A stretch of DNA of 58,447 nucleotides from Nitrospira sp. LK70 (GCA_011090425.1 PHGD01000015.1:1-58447); one strand, 5' to 3'. Counted from the stretch's first letter, positions 1-7,368 are shown. Notes: generated by a model from the letters alone, not told the origin. Numbers and translations are program-made.

Positions 1-129
1 ACGCTCCTGCGCAAGGCCGCAGCACGAACGGTCGATAACCTGTGGCGCAAACTCGGCCAGCTGCTTGACACCTTCCAGCCCAACGAGTGCGCCAATTACT
101 TCAGAAATGCAGGTTATGCGTCAACCTAA
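1..129 (+). CDS. IS630-family transposase, C-terminal end only
   Basis: The reading frame is open from the first base of the window and ends at TAA after 42 codons. The peptide has the closing signature of IS630-family transposases: a Thr-Val-Asp-Asn-Leu-Trp helix, then Asn-Glu-Cys-Ala-Asn-Tyr-Phe followed by Gly-Tyr. The DDE catalytic core would lie upstream, outside the window, so whether the element is intact cannot be judged. It borders an AT-richer accessory patch, as expected for a mobile element. Confidence 0.8.
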   Translation, partial: TLLRKAAARTVDNLWRKLGQLLDTFQPNECANYFRNAGYAST

Positions 130-198
130 AAAGGGAACGCTCTAGGTGGGAGAAGATGTTGGTCCAGTGGTTCGACGTGCTGGAGAAAGAGAAACCAA

Positions 199-1083
199 AT
201 GAATCTGCCGAGAGAAAGAATGGGGAGACCACACAGAGGAAAAGGGATTGCTATAGTAACAAAAGAGTATTGTCAGGAGAAGTACAGGGAGTTCAAGAAT
301 GTCCATTCTGGGGTTCCGCTGAGAAAGGAGTTCTTGAGGTTTGCTAAGATGCCCAGGGGACAATTGGGAATCTTGTATGGAAGAGATGCGTACTCTAAAC
401 TCCAAAAAGATTGTGGAGATGAAGCGAATAAGTTGAATCTCGAAAGAACTCCGAGAGAGAAAATAATGAGGCAGTACGGCGATCTAGCAAAGCATTTGAA
501 GGAACTGCCTCGGTCTTCAGATTGGGTTCATCACGGATTACGCCCTTCGATATCAGGACTTGAAAAGGCTCCCCACTTTATTAAATGGTCAGATTTTCCT
601 TTGCAGTTTATGGAATGGGTCAAAGAGGGGGAGATTGTTGGCTATGGAGAGGTACTGGGCTATATCAGCGGAGTAGGTGATAAATCCAAAGGGAAAGCTG
701 AAAAAATAGATACCGAGTTTAGACGTGTTGTCCAGGATGTTCGGATATGGTCTCCCGCGCGGCGAAGAAATAGCGAAGGGGAATATAAGATTGAACTGCG
801 AGCGCATCTGAAGTCAATCGGGTATCCTCTGAATGAAGAATTTGGGGAAAGCAATGTTGATTTGCTTGTAAACAAGAGGCACGTGATAGAAGCAAAGAAG
901 GAGCCACAGCTTGCCGATTATGACCGGCTATTTGGCCAGCTGGCTAGGCATCTACAGCATCATCGAAACGTCATCGCGTGCATTTTTGATATTCCAAGCG
1001 GGGACAAGTTCGATAATTTTGTGTCATTGGTTGATAGGTATTTGAATAAGGAGGGAAGTTCGGTGGAAGTCATAAAGAAGTAA
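199..1083 (+). CDS. Putative PD-(D/E)XK nuclease with N-terminal DNA-binding repeats
   Basis: This 294-residue protein has no recognised name. Residues about 22-80 and 90-145 look like two copies of the helical homing-endonuclease-associated repeat: an alpha-helix, a short region with Pro, then a conserved hydrophobic-Gly turn. Near residues 225-240 the C-terminal part has an Asp-Leu-Leu-Val strand followed by Val-Ile-Glu-Ala-Lys-Lys, that is D-x(n)-E-x-K, the core of the PD-(D/E)XK restriction-like fold. A basic helix with Gln-Leu-Ala-Arg-His follows. The gene is visibly AT-richer than its surroundings and lies next to an IS630 remnant, suggesting transfer. ATG 199 follows a weak GGAG-like site; ATG 220 is an alternative. 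A DNA-cutting role in defence or mobility is inferred from fold only. Confidence 0.6.
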   Translation: MNLPRERMGRPHRGKGIAIVTKEYCQEKYREFKNVHSGVPLRKEFLRFAKMPRGQLGILYGRDAYSKLQKDCGDEANKLNLERTPREKIMRQYGDLAKHLKELPRSSDWVHHGLRPSISGLEKAPHFIKWSDFPLQFMEWVKEGEIVGYGEVLGYISGVGDKSKGKAEKIDTEFRRVVQDVRIWSPARRRNSEGEYKIELRAHLKSIGYPLNEEFGESNVDLLVNKRHVIEAKKEPQLADYDRLFGQLARHLQHHRNVIACIFDIPSGDKFDNFVSLVDRYLNKEGSSVEVIKK

Positions 1084-1222
1084 ATGCCAATATTTTCGAC
1101 CTCCAGTAGAGCCAGCAATGCATTTTTACATCCTCTAATCCCCCAGATCTCTGGTAAGACGCTTTGATGGTGAGCGACCGTGTCATACGAGAACAAAGCT
1201 GGCGGACTTTTTCGCAAATATG

Positions 1223-1288
1223 CTATCCGAACAGATCCATCTGTGCCGGCTGGGGGGACTTAATATTCAAGACTGGTGTGGCTGGGGT
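1223..1288 (-). pseudogene. Detached copy of the 3' end of the uracil-DNA glycosylase gene
   Basis: These 66 bases match 1958-2023, the last codons of the glycosylase gene, in the same orientation, with 8 differences, all of them transitions. They encode the same closing peptide, Gln-Pro-Ala-Gln-Met-Asp-Leu-Phe-Gly-stop. The rest of the glycosylase is absent here. The two copies bracket the toxin-antitoxin pair as direct repeats. An open frame reads through to 1492 but has no glycosylase homology beyond this tail. Confidence 0.75.
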
Positions 1289-1349
1289 CGAGGATTGGGC
1301 TAGATGAGGGACGCGGTTGTGGTATAGATCTCTATTTTGAGCAGCTCGC

Positions 1350-1386
1350 TTGCTAGGGCTCGTACCAGCCACTATAATGGCCATTA
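1350..1386 (+). promoter_or_regulatory. Promoter and operator of the toxin-antitoxin pair
   Basis: A -35 box TTGCTA (1350-1355) and a perfect -10 box TATAAT (1373-1378) are separated by 17 bases. The 12-base perfect palindrome TAATGGCCATTA (1375-1386) overlaps the -10 box. That is the expected position for an operator through which a Phd/YefM-type antitoxin represses its own operon. Transcription would start near 1385, with a Shine-Dalgarno AGGAGG-like site before the TTG at 1409. Confidence 0.65.
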
Positions 1387-1408
1387 CGAAAGCTAGTAGG
1401 AGGTAGCC

Positions 1409-1633
1409 TTGCCGCAGGTCGATGAGTTTGTCTCCGTCAGTGAGGCCAAGAATAAGTTGTTGGACATGATCAGACGGATGAAGCATAAACAAGAGATCGT
1501 CGCTATTACGCGCGACGGCGTTCCTTCGGCTGTGCTCTTGAGTATGGATCAGTTTGAGGGACTCATGGAGACGATCGAGATTTTGAGCGATCAGAAGTCG
1601 ATGCGTGCGCGGCGGAGAAAGGGAAGTGGATAA
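1409..1633 (+). CDS. Phd/YefM-family antitoxin
   Basis: This 74-residue protein has the Phd/YefM fold signature. An N-terminal strand-helix unit (Val-Ser-Val-Ser-Glu-Ala-Lys-x-x-Leu) is followed by the central Ile-Val-Ala-Ile-Thr-Arg-Asp-Gly-Val-Pro-Ser-Ala-Val-Leu strands, which form the DNA-binding dimer. The basic C-terminal tail would bind the toxin. The start is TTG, chosen because TAGGAGG lies just upstream and no ATG or GTG is in frame there. It would neutralise the RelE-like protein encoded 31 bases downstream and repress the shared promoter. The gene appears intact although the toxin does not. Confidence 0.85.
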   Translation: MPQVDEFVSVSEAKNKLLDMIRRMKHKQEIVAITRDGVPSAVLLSMDQFEGLMETIEILSDQKSMRARRRKGSG

Positions 1634-1664
1634 GTCATGACGCAGTGTTTGGCCGCGAGAATCC

Positions 1665-1927
1665 GTGAAAGGCTATCGAGCTCGGTATACGCCGGAGGCA
1701 GCTGAGCGAATCCGCAAGTTTCACCCGCAAGTCAAGCAGGAGATCAAAGAAGGTATCAGGGAGCTACTGATCTCTCCACTTGCCGGTCATGCTCTCCAGT
1801 TTGAACTCGCCGGACTACGATCCTATCGCGTCCGGACCTATCGAATTATCTACCGCATTTTGGTCCACGTCGCAATGTGTATGAAGAACTAAGGACATTG
1901 CTGCTCGCGAGGGGGAGAACTGAATAG
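1665..1927 (+). pseudogene. RelE/ParE-family toxin, inactivated by a frameshifting deletion
   Basis: From GTG 1665 the frame gives a RelE/ParE start (Tyr-Thr-Pro-Glu-Ala-Ala-Glu-Arg-Ile-Arg) and runs to Arg-Ile-Ile-Tyr-Arg-Ile, then diverges and stops at 1892. The expected family ending Gly-Pro-Arg-Arg-Asn-Val-Tyr-Glu-Glu-Leu continues in another frame from about 1863 to a stop at 1925-1927. Family members have roughly ten more residues (the last beta strand) between these blocks, so a deletion with a frame change near 1860 best explains the sequence. The ribonuclease or gyrase-poisoning activity typical of the family is probably lost. Confidence 0.75.
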
Positions 1928-1957
1928 TCCGCTTGTTATGGACTTGAATCAGCTAGG

Positions 1958-2635
1958 CTATCCGAACAAATCCATCTGTGCCGGCTGGGAGGATTCAATG
2001 CTCAAGACCGGTGCGGCTGGGGTAGGGGTTGCGGTGGTTGACTGAGTCGGTTTGGAGTGGCGGTCTAGGAATTCCTTCAGTTTCTTGAAATCCTCTTTCA
2101 ACGTTTCAAGCAGGTTGCCTTGATGGAGGGCAGCTGCTGGGTGCAGCAACGGAAAGATGACGAAATTCTTCATGTAGAAGGCTTGTGCCTTTACCTTGGT
2201 GATGCCGACTTTGCGTTCCAGTAACGTCTGAGTGGCCCAGTTGCCCAAGGTACAGACCAGCTTCGGCCGAATCAATTGTATCTGCTGCATCAGGAACGGC
2301 TTGCAGGTTTCCACTTCGTCTTGCTCCGGGTCGCGATTGTTTGGCGGTCGGCACTTGATGACGTTTGCAATGTAGATTTGGTCGCGCGAGAGACCTGCCG
2401 AAGCCAGGAGGTCGTTCAGGAGCTTCCCAGCCGCTCCCACAAATGGCTCACCCTTCTGATCTTCATTGAAACCTGGCGCTTCTCCGACAAACATGATACT
2501 GGCATGAGGATTCCCGACGCCAAAGACAACTTGGCTGCGTCCCAACTTGGCCAGCTTGCAGCGCTGGCAGTTGACGAGGGATTGCGCGAGGTCTTGAAGC
2601 GGAGTGAGCTCCATGAGTTGTGAGTGCGACGACAT
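1958..2635 (-). CDS. Family 4 (iron-sulfur) uracil-DNA glycosylase with clamp-binding tail
   Basis: Removes uracil from DNA in base excision repair. Seen: the Cys-x2-Cys pair near the N-terminus and two later cysteines (Lys-Cys-Arg-Pro-Pro; Glu-Thr-Cys-Lys-Pro) that ligate the 4Fe-4S cluster of family 4 enzymes, the uracil-binding Gly-Glu-Ala-Pro-Gly motif, and His-Pro-Ala-Ala near the C-terminal side of the catalytic domain. A Ser/Thr/Ala/Pro-rich linker then leads to Gln-Met-Asp-Leu-Phe-Gly, which fits the bacterial sliding-clamp-binding motif QxxLF. ATG 2635 is preferred because a promoter lies just upstream; an in-frame ATG at 2692 would lie upstream of that promoter. The product is 225 residues. 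Confidence 0.9.
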   Translation of the reverse strand: MSSHSQLMELTPLQDLAQSLVNCQRCKLAKLGRSQVVFGVGNPHASIMFVGEAPGFNEDQKGEPFVGAAGKLLNDLLASAGLSRDQIYIANVIKCRPPNNRDPEQDEVETCKPFLMQQIQLIRPKLVCTLGNWATQTLLERKVGITKVKAQAFYMKNFVIFPLLHPAAALHQGNLLETLKEDFKKLKEFLDRHSKPTQSTTATPTPAAPVLSIESSQPAQMDLFG

Positions 2636-2638
2636 GAG

Positions 2639-2674
2639 TAGCGGTATCTTAAAAACGGTAAGCCAGGATGTCAA
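2639..2674 (-). promoter_or_regulatory. Promoter of the uracil-DNA glycosylase gene
   Basis: On the minus strand TTGACA (2674-2669) and TAAGAT (2651-2646) are separated by exactly 17 bases, with a predicted start site near 2639. The glycosylase ATG is at 2635, so the transcript would have only a few bases of leader and no Shine-Dalgarno site, implying leaderless or near-leaderless translation. Confidence 0.55.
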
Positions 2675-2710
2675 TCGAGATAATGTGGTCATAGAACGAG
2701 GGAGGCAGGT

Positions 2711-3331
2711 ATGAAGCTCACGAGCATGGGAACTATGCTGCTGACAATGTTGCCGGCCCTGACAACCGCGGCCTCGGTGGAGCTGGCGGCGTTTGCGAAT
2801 AAACCCTTTTGTGAAAACGTGGCGGCGTTGTTCGGAGAAGATCTGGATCTGAATACTGAGCTGTTGAAGACCGTGCAGTGGGAGCCGGTTGCGTTGAAAG
2901 GACAGGGGCCTACAACGCGACGCTGCTCGCGCTTCGACAGGACGAGAATGGATCTCGACAACGATGGAGGAGAGGATCTTGTGGTGAAAGCCACCTTCTG
3001 TATGAAAGGTGTCCCAAGCGACAGTCTCTACGTGTTTCCCGCCGACAGCGAGGTTCTAGAACAAACCAGTTGGCAGGACACCAGCCCGTTGTTGGCAACG
3101 CCGAATAAGGTCGAACGGACCGGCGGCACCTATCCGCTGACAGTGCTCAGGATTGATGGAGTCTCGTCGACTCCCAGCCTCACGACGGCCTTTTCGCTCC
3201 AACCCTTTGTATTTGGTGGGGTGGCCTATGTTGGGCTGACGGATACCCGACGGGAATGGATGGCGATCGCGAAGTACCGAGGCGGTGATCAGTTTGAAGA
3301 TCTGTGCTACTTCCACGCTGGAAAATCTTGA
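2711..3331 (+). CDS. Exported protein of unknown function
   Basis: This 206-residue protein opens with a typical signal peptide: Met-Lys, a hydrophobic Leu/Met-rich core, and Thr-Ala-Ala cleavage around residue 21. The mature part has four cysteines and an Asp-Leu-Asp-Asn-Asp-Gly-Gly-Glu-Asp segment near residue 80, resembling an FG-GAP or calcium-binding loop. The ATG follows GAGGGAGG at good spacing. It is transcribed divergently from the glycosylase. I do not recognise the family; a periplasmic or secreted protein is the furthest the sequence supports. Confidence 0.7.
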   Translation: MKLTSMGTMLLTMLPALTTAASVELAAFANKPFCENVAALFGEDLDLNTELLKTVQWEPVALKGQGPTTRRCSRFDRTRMDLDNDGGEDLVVKATFCMKGVPSDSLYVFPADSEVLEQTSWQDTSPLLATPNKVERTGGTYPLTVLRIDGVSSTPSLTTAFSLQPFVFGGVAYVGLTDTRREWMAIAKYRGGDQFEDLCYFHAGKS

Positions 3332-3743
3332 CTATTCGCCCATGTATCCTTTTGTTGCGAGCATGTACCCTTTTGCATCCAGTTAGGTTGACTTCCATCG
3401 CCCGTCATTGCCGACATTTCGAGAATACTGTAGCAAGACCAGACAGAACGCCGACAGAACAGACTCGCCTCTGATTTGCTGAAAGCAGCAATTCTCGACA
3501 ACTCAAAGAGTTAGCAATTACAGCTCAATTCTTAATGATAAGTAGACCGAAAAGGAATGAACAATGCATGTTGAATTGGCCTTGCATCGAACCGGTATCA
3601 GGAATATATAGCGGGATAGTTGAGGGGAAGAAAGTTGTCCCTTTTGCCTGACCGGTAACAATTCAAGTATCAGGCAAGGCATAGGGTTGACGAAATATAT
3701 GTCGGCTTAGCCGTAAGGGGTAGAGTGGATCAAGTCACGCACG
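3332..3743. other. Intergenic region with an 8-base inverted repeat
   Basis: No credible gene is visible in these 412 bases. TTGCCTGA (3644-3651) and its exact complement TCAGGCAA (3670-3677) are 18 bases apart, about 70-100 bases before the sigma-54 activator gene. It could be an operator for autoregulation or a hairpin. No clear -35/-10 pair or sigma-54 site was found for the downstream gene. Confidence 0.4.
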
Positions 3744-5300
3744 GTGTTCACCATGCGGCGTTTCACCGTAGGGCACCAACATATCTGCAATCATGACACG
3801 GTTGTTGGAGCAGCCGACTTCCAGTGGAAAGTCGTGCTTTGGGAATCCCAATCTGATCGGCTGAGGCTCATCGAACGCGTGGTGACAGAGTGCGGTGCTC
3901 ATCCCTGTTGTGTCGAGCAACTAGTCGATATTGAACAGGTCGCTCGTTCGCCCTGTTGCGCTGCAGTGGTCGCGCTAGGAAAGTATCAGACAGATGATAC
4001 CTTGGCCTCAAAAGCTGTCAGCTGTATGAAGCAGGCGGGATTGACCGTGCTCGCTCATGAACGAGGTACTCGTTCTTGGCCGGTGGGCATACGGTGCCGA
4101 GCTTTATTGGCCGGGGCCTCGTGTGTCCTCGACAGTGAAGAGGATGGTTTTGGGCCGGAGTTACAGCGAATTCTGACAAGTGTTCTGAGGCAGAAAACAT
4201 GTGAAACTGTGGAAAAAGAGCACAATCATGCGCTCATGAAAACCTTCGGCATCGAGGGAGAAAGCCATGCGATAGAGGACGCATTTCGACAGGCTTTGAG
4301 GGTCGTGAGTTTCAGCGATTTAGCCGTGCTGATCACCGGAGAGTCTGGAACAGGGAAGGAACTGATGGCACATGCCATTCATCAGCTTGACCCAAAACGC
4401 CGGACTGGTCCGTTCGTGGCGATCAATTGCGGAGCGCTCAGCCCGGGTCTCATTGAAAGTGAATTGTTCGGTCACAGCAGGGGAGCCTTTACCGGCGCAG
4501 ATCGAGATCGAAAGGGATTGATTCGCGCGGCAGATGGGGGCGTGCTCTTCTTGGACGAGATTGGAGAACTGGGCAGTGACGTGCAGGTCAAGCTCCTGCG
4601 AGTGCTGCAAGACCGCCGAATCATGACGGTCGGCACTGATCACGATGTGGGCGTGGACCTCCGAGTGATCGCCGCCACGAATCGTAATCTGGAACTGATG
4701 ATGCAGCGGGGACAGTTCCGGGAAGATCTGTTTCACAGATTGAACACGCTGTCCGTGCATCTTCCACCGCTCCGGGAGCGAGCAGCAGACCTCGAACCGT
4801 TGATCGGTAACTTTCTCACGAAGTATCGATCGGCTGCGAGATCAAGGACCACTTCGATCGATCGTGACTTTCTCGAGGCGCTCGCTCAATTAGACTTTCC
4901 CGGTAATGTGAGGCAACTCGAAAACATTGTCCGACGCGCCCTCGTCAATAAGGTAGACGATACGCCACTCAGCTTAAGTGATCTTTCTCCGGAGATATGG
5001 CGGCAGCTCTGTCAGCCAAGACCGGCGAGCATTGAACCACCGAGTCTCAACTCCCCCATGACTCCCGCACATGCCGATCTACCGCCCTCGCTCTCGGATT
5101 GTGTGGCGAGCCTCTGGACGCAATCGAGTCCTCAGGAATGGAACCTTGCGTGTGTGGTGGGGCATTGTGAACGGATGCTGATAGAAGAGGCGTTGAAATG
5201 TGCGCAAGGGAATCATTCTTTAGCCGCACGAGCGTTAGGAATCACGCCTCGCACGCTCTACAACAAATTGAAGAAGCACCATCTCGCCCAGGGAACGTAA
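3744..5300 (+). CDS. Sigma-54-dependent transcriptional activator with a degenerate receiver domain
   Basis: This enhancer-binding protein of about 518 residues would open sigma-54 promoters by ATP hydrolysis. Residues about 25-155 resemble a response-regulator receiver but lack the acidic pair and the phospho-acceptor Asp (the strand reads Ala-Ala-Val-Val-Ala-Leu-Gly). The AAA+ core has Walker A Gly-Glu-Ser-Gly-Thr-Gly-Lys-Glu, the sigma-54 contact loop Gly-Ala-Phe-Thr-Gly-Ala and Walker B Leu-Phe-Leu-Asp-Glu-Ile-Gly. A Fis-type HTH closes the protein (Ala-Ala-Arg-Ala-Leu-Gly-Ile-Thr-Pro-Arg-Thr-Leu-Tyr). The start may be GTG 3744 or ATG 3753. It directly precedes the large same-strand cluster and a candidate sigma-54 site, so it is the likely regulator of that cluster; the signal is unknown. 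Confidence 0.93.
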   Translation: MFTMRRFTVGHQHICNHDTVVGAADFQWKVVLWESQSDRLRLIERVVTECGAHPCCVEQLVDIEQVARSPCCAAVVALGKYQTDDTLASKAVSCMKQAGLTVLAHERGTRSWPVGIRCRALLAGASCVLDSEEDGFGPELQRILTSVLRQKTCETVEKEHNHALMKTFGIEGESHAIEDAFRQALRVVSFSDLAVLITGESGTGKELMAHAIHQLDPKRRTGPFVAINCGALSPGLIESELFGHSRGAFTGADRDRKGLIRAADGGVLFLDEIGELGSDVQVKLLRVLQDRRIMTVGTDHDVGVDLRVIAATNRNLELMMQRGQFREDLFHRLNTLSVHLPPLRERAADLEPLIGNFLTKYRSAARSRTTSIDRDFLEALAQLDFPGNVRQLENIVRRALVNKVDDTPLSLSDLSPEIWRQLCQPRPASIEPPSLNSPMTPAHADLPPSLSDCVASLWTQSSPQEWNLACVVGHCERMLIEEALKCAQGNHSLAARALGITPRTLYNKLKKHHLAQGT

Positions 5301-5442
5301 CCCGAATCCCTCCGAACATTCTGCTGCACACGTCGATTTGTCTCGACTGCGACCATTCCGTCACTGGCTCGCCTCACGGTATCTCTGTATCTCACCTGTC
5401 GCATCGTACCATGCGGAAAAGATCTTCCAGGTCTGAGCTGAC

Positions 5443-5461
5443 CCTTTCCGGAAAGGTTTTT
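5443..5461 (+). terminator. Candidate rho-independent terminator after the activator gene
   Basis: CCTTTCCGGAAAGG (5443-5456) can fold as a 5-bp stem with a 4-base loop and is followed directly by TTTTT (5457-5461). The stem is short, so termination would be partial, but the position between the activator and the cluster fits separate transcription units. Confidence 0.4.
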
Positions 5462-5557
5462 CTTCGCTTCTCCCCCTCCACAGATCGTTTCGGGCGCCAG
5501 GTGGCGCAACACAATGTTTTTCAATCAATGAGCGCCGGCAACGAGCTGTTCTTGCCG

Positions 5558-5573
5558 TGGCATGTCGGCTGCT
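5558..5573 (+). promoter_or_regulatory. Candidate sigma-54 promoter of the 5.6-16.3 kb cluster
   Basis: TGGCATGTCGGCTGCT matches the sigma-54 consensus TGGCACG-N4-TTGCW with two changes and keeps the essential GG (-24) and GC (-12) separated by 10 bases. Transcription would begin near 5584. This lies about 260 bases after a sigma-54 activator gene and just before the first cluster gene. If real, it makes GTG 5602 rather than GTG 5557 the start of that gene. Confidence 0.5.
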
Positions 5574-5601
5574 AGATGCCTTCATAGAGGACGAGAAGAT
5601 T

Positions 5602-5844
5602 GTGGCTATCGAAGGATTCCGTTTTTTATTGAATCGGTTCGTGCGCTTCAAAGTGAGCGATGTCACCATCCCTGCTCCTCAAACAGTCGTCACTGAACTG
5701 TATGGTGGAGACATCGTGCAAGGGAAGGTTGTTGATATCACGGAGAGCGGAACCCAGGAGCAAGCGTTCATTGTTGTGAAGGTGGATGCCATGAAGGACT
5801 TTCTCATTCTTCCCGCAGAGAAAGTGATTGGAATCACGGACTAG
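5602..5844 (+). CDS. Small protein of unknown function, first gene of the cluster
   Basis: A protein of about 80 residues (95 if it starts at GTG 5557). It alternates short hydrophobic strands with charged turns (Phe-Val-Arg-Phe-Lys-Val, Gly-Lys-Val-Val-Asp-Ile, Ala-Phe-Ile-Val-Val-Lys-Val, Phe-Leu-Ile-Leu-Pro-Ala-Glu-Lys-Val-Ile-Gly-Ile), suggesting a small beta-barrel. GTG 5602 is preferred because the candidate sigma-54 promoter overlaps the earlier start and GAGG lies upstream. It is followed 39 bases later by the transglutaminase-like gene. No family is recognised. Confidence 0.6.
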   Translation: MAIEGFRFLLNRFVRFKVSDVTIPAPQTVVTELYGGDIVQGKVVDITESGTQEQAFIVVKVDAMKDFLILPAEKVIGITD

Positions 5845-5883
5845 TGAGCGAAGTGTGACAGGGAGATCCTGAGGGAGCGACAC

Positions 5884-6996
5884 GTGAATCAAACGATGAA
5901 TGGCACGAAATCGAGTGGGCCGTGCCGATGCAAAACCATGAGTGATTTGCCCGGCGCGAATCTCAAGTTGAGTAGAAAACATGCTCCGTCCACACAGAGG
6001 TACACGCCGTTACCGTTCACCTCGCCGAAGATCACTCTCGGGCATATCCCGACTGGTTGGCGCGGCACGGAAAGAACGGTTGAGCATGTACAGGCGCTGA
6101 TTCGGTCCGGAGCGAGAGATTTTTATGTACGTCAGAAGGCCATCGATATCTTGCTGGAGAAACCTGTCAAGCCCAAAGACTACTTGGGGGAGATTCAGGC
6201 CCTCTTCGAATGGGTCCAGCGGCATATTCGGTATACCAAGGATACGTTTCAGGTGGAGGTGCTTCATTCGGCGCGGCGCATGCTGGAGTTGCGGGCCGGC
6301 GATTGCGACGACATGACCATACTCCTGGGAGCAATGTTGGAGGCCATCGGTCACCCAGTGCGGCTGGTCCTCAGCGGACCGGACCCGCTCAAACCGGACC
6401 TCTTCACCCATATTTATCTGGAAGTGTTTCACAAAGGCCGCTGGATTCCGCTGGACGCCACTATGCCCTATCCGATGGGCTGGGCGCCGAGCACAGTGGT
6501 GAAAAAGATCATTGCGATCGAAAGGAGGGCGAACATGATGGCCGAGGACATCGAACTGCAAGGCTTGAGCGACATCGGTGCCGTACCGGACTGGTTGAGG
6601 GGGCTGCTTCGGGCCGTGCGCCACGAAGCCCTGCAGCCCAAAGACACGAGAGTGAAGTCCCTCTGGGATCTGCTGCGGCAGCGGCAATTGCTGCAGCGAA
6701 GCCCATGGCTCAGGGCGGTCTTACGCCGTGTCTGGGACCGTGGGTTGTCCGCTCGACCTCATCCACGTACCGCGAGACGGATAAAAATACGATTGCGGCA
6801 TTGGCGGATCTTGCCGCCGATTGCAGTGAGTGCGGCGGCCTATCGTCCGGCAGGCATACGCGCGAGAGCCCAATCTGCTGTCCAGCCGGCTCGACCTGTG
6901 ATGCTTAAGCCAGTCGCGTCGGTACGGCCTGTGGCCATGCAGCCGGTGCAGCCCGTACAGATGAAGCCGGTAGGTATGAAGGCAGCGGCGAAATGA
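5884..6996 (+). CDS. Transglutaminase-like (cysteine protease fold) protein
   Basis: This 370-residue protein has a transglutaminase-like core at about residues 95-215. The catalytic Cys is in Gly-Asp-Cys-Asp-Asp-Met, the His in Thr-His-Ile-Tyr-Leu-Glu-Val, and the Asp in Leu-Asp-Ala-Thr. Such domains cross-link proteins or cleave peptide bonds. There is no signal peptide. After the core come a short segment Glu-Asp-Ile-Glu-Leu-Gln-Gly-Leu (like the motif repeated in the acidic protein downstream), a basic helical region, and a tail of Pro-Val/Lys-Pro-Val repeats. GTG 5884 follows GAGGG. Its stop overlaps the next start by 4 bases, so the two are translationally coupled. It may process or cross-link other cluster products; this is inference. 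Confidence 0.8.
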   Translation: MNQTMNGTKSSGPCRCKTMSDLPGANLKLSRKHAPSTQRYTPLPFTSPKITLGHIPTGWRGTERTVEHVQALIRSGARDFYVRQKAIDILLEKPVKPKDYLGEIQALFEWVQRHIRYTKDTFQVEVLHSARRMLELRAGDCDDMTILLGAMLEAIGHPVRLVLSGPDPLKPDLFTHIYLEVFHKGRWIPLDATMPYPMGWAPSTVVKKIIAIERRANMMAEDIELQGLSDIGAVPDWLRGLLRAVRHEALQPKDTRVKSLWDLLRQRQLLQRSPWLRAVLRRVWDRGLSARPHPRTARRIKIRLRHWRILPPIAVSAAAYRPAGIRARAQSAVQPARPVMLKPVASVRPVAMQPVQPVQMKPVGMKAAAK

Positions 6997-7358
6997 GCTG
7001 CCGATGTCAGACATGTTCCGGTAATGGTGGCGATAATTCATCGCTTGTGGGGGAAATCTTTGAGGCGATACCAATGGAGAGCGTGCAGCAAGGAATGGCT
7101 CTCTACCGAGGGTTCAATGGCTTTGAACCGGCTCAGGTCGTGAAAGTTCATCATCACAGAGTGATCCCGCCGGTGGTGGTGGAGCTGGGTGAATTGGTGG
7201 GTCTGATGTATCGCTCTGATAAGGGGCAACCAGGTCAACCTCAAACCTACATTCACCGGATGGACGACCCACCGCGTCTGGTCAGCAACATTGAGGGAAC
7301 GCAACTCTACATCGTGGGTGGCAGTTATCAGGTCACTCCACGAGGGATTGAGGGCTAG
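6993..7358 (+). CDS. Small Cys- and His-containing protein of unknown function
   Basis: This 121-residue protein starts at an ATGA overlap with the gene before. It begins Met-Ser-Cys-Arg-Cys-Gln-Thr-Cys, a metal-binding-like cysteine cluster, and has a His-His-His stretch in the middle. The rest is predicted beta-rich (Pro-Pro-Val-Val-Val-Glu-Leu-Gly-Glu-Leu-Val-Gly-Leu). No family is recognised. It is part of the cluster and followed 10 bases later by the next gene. Confidence 0.7.
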   Translation: MSCRCQTCSGNGGDNSSLVGEIFEAIPMESVQQGMALYRGFNGFEPAQVVKVHHHRVIPPVVVELGELVGLMYRSDKGQPGQPQTYIHRMDDPPRLVSNIEGTQLYIVGGSYQVTPRGIEG

Positions 7359-7368
7359 GGGGAGTGAC

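Noticed and set aside
1355-1369. A 15-base match (AGGGCTCGTACCAGC) between the TA promoter area and the split protease gene at about 33075.
   Set aside because: A 15-base match between two points in 58 kb is expected by chance, and similarity does not extend on either side.
1223-1492. The 89-residue open frame on the minus strand over the TA promoter.
   Set aside because: It shares only the last 22 residues with the glycosylase; the rest is antisense to the antitoxin gene.
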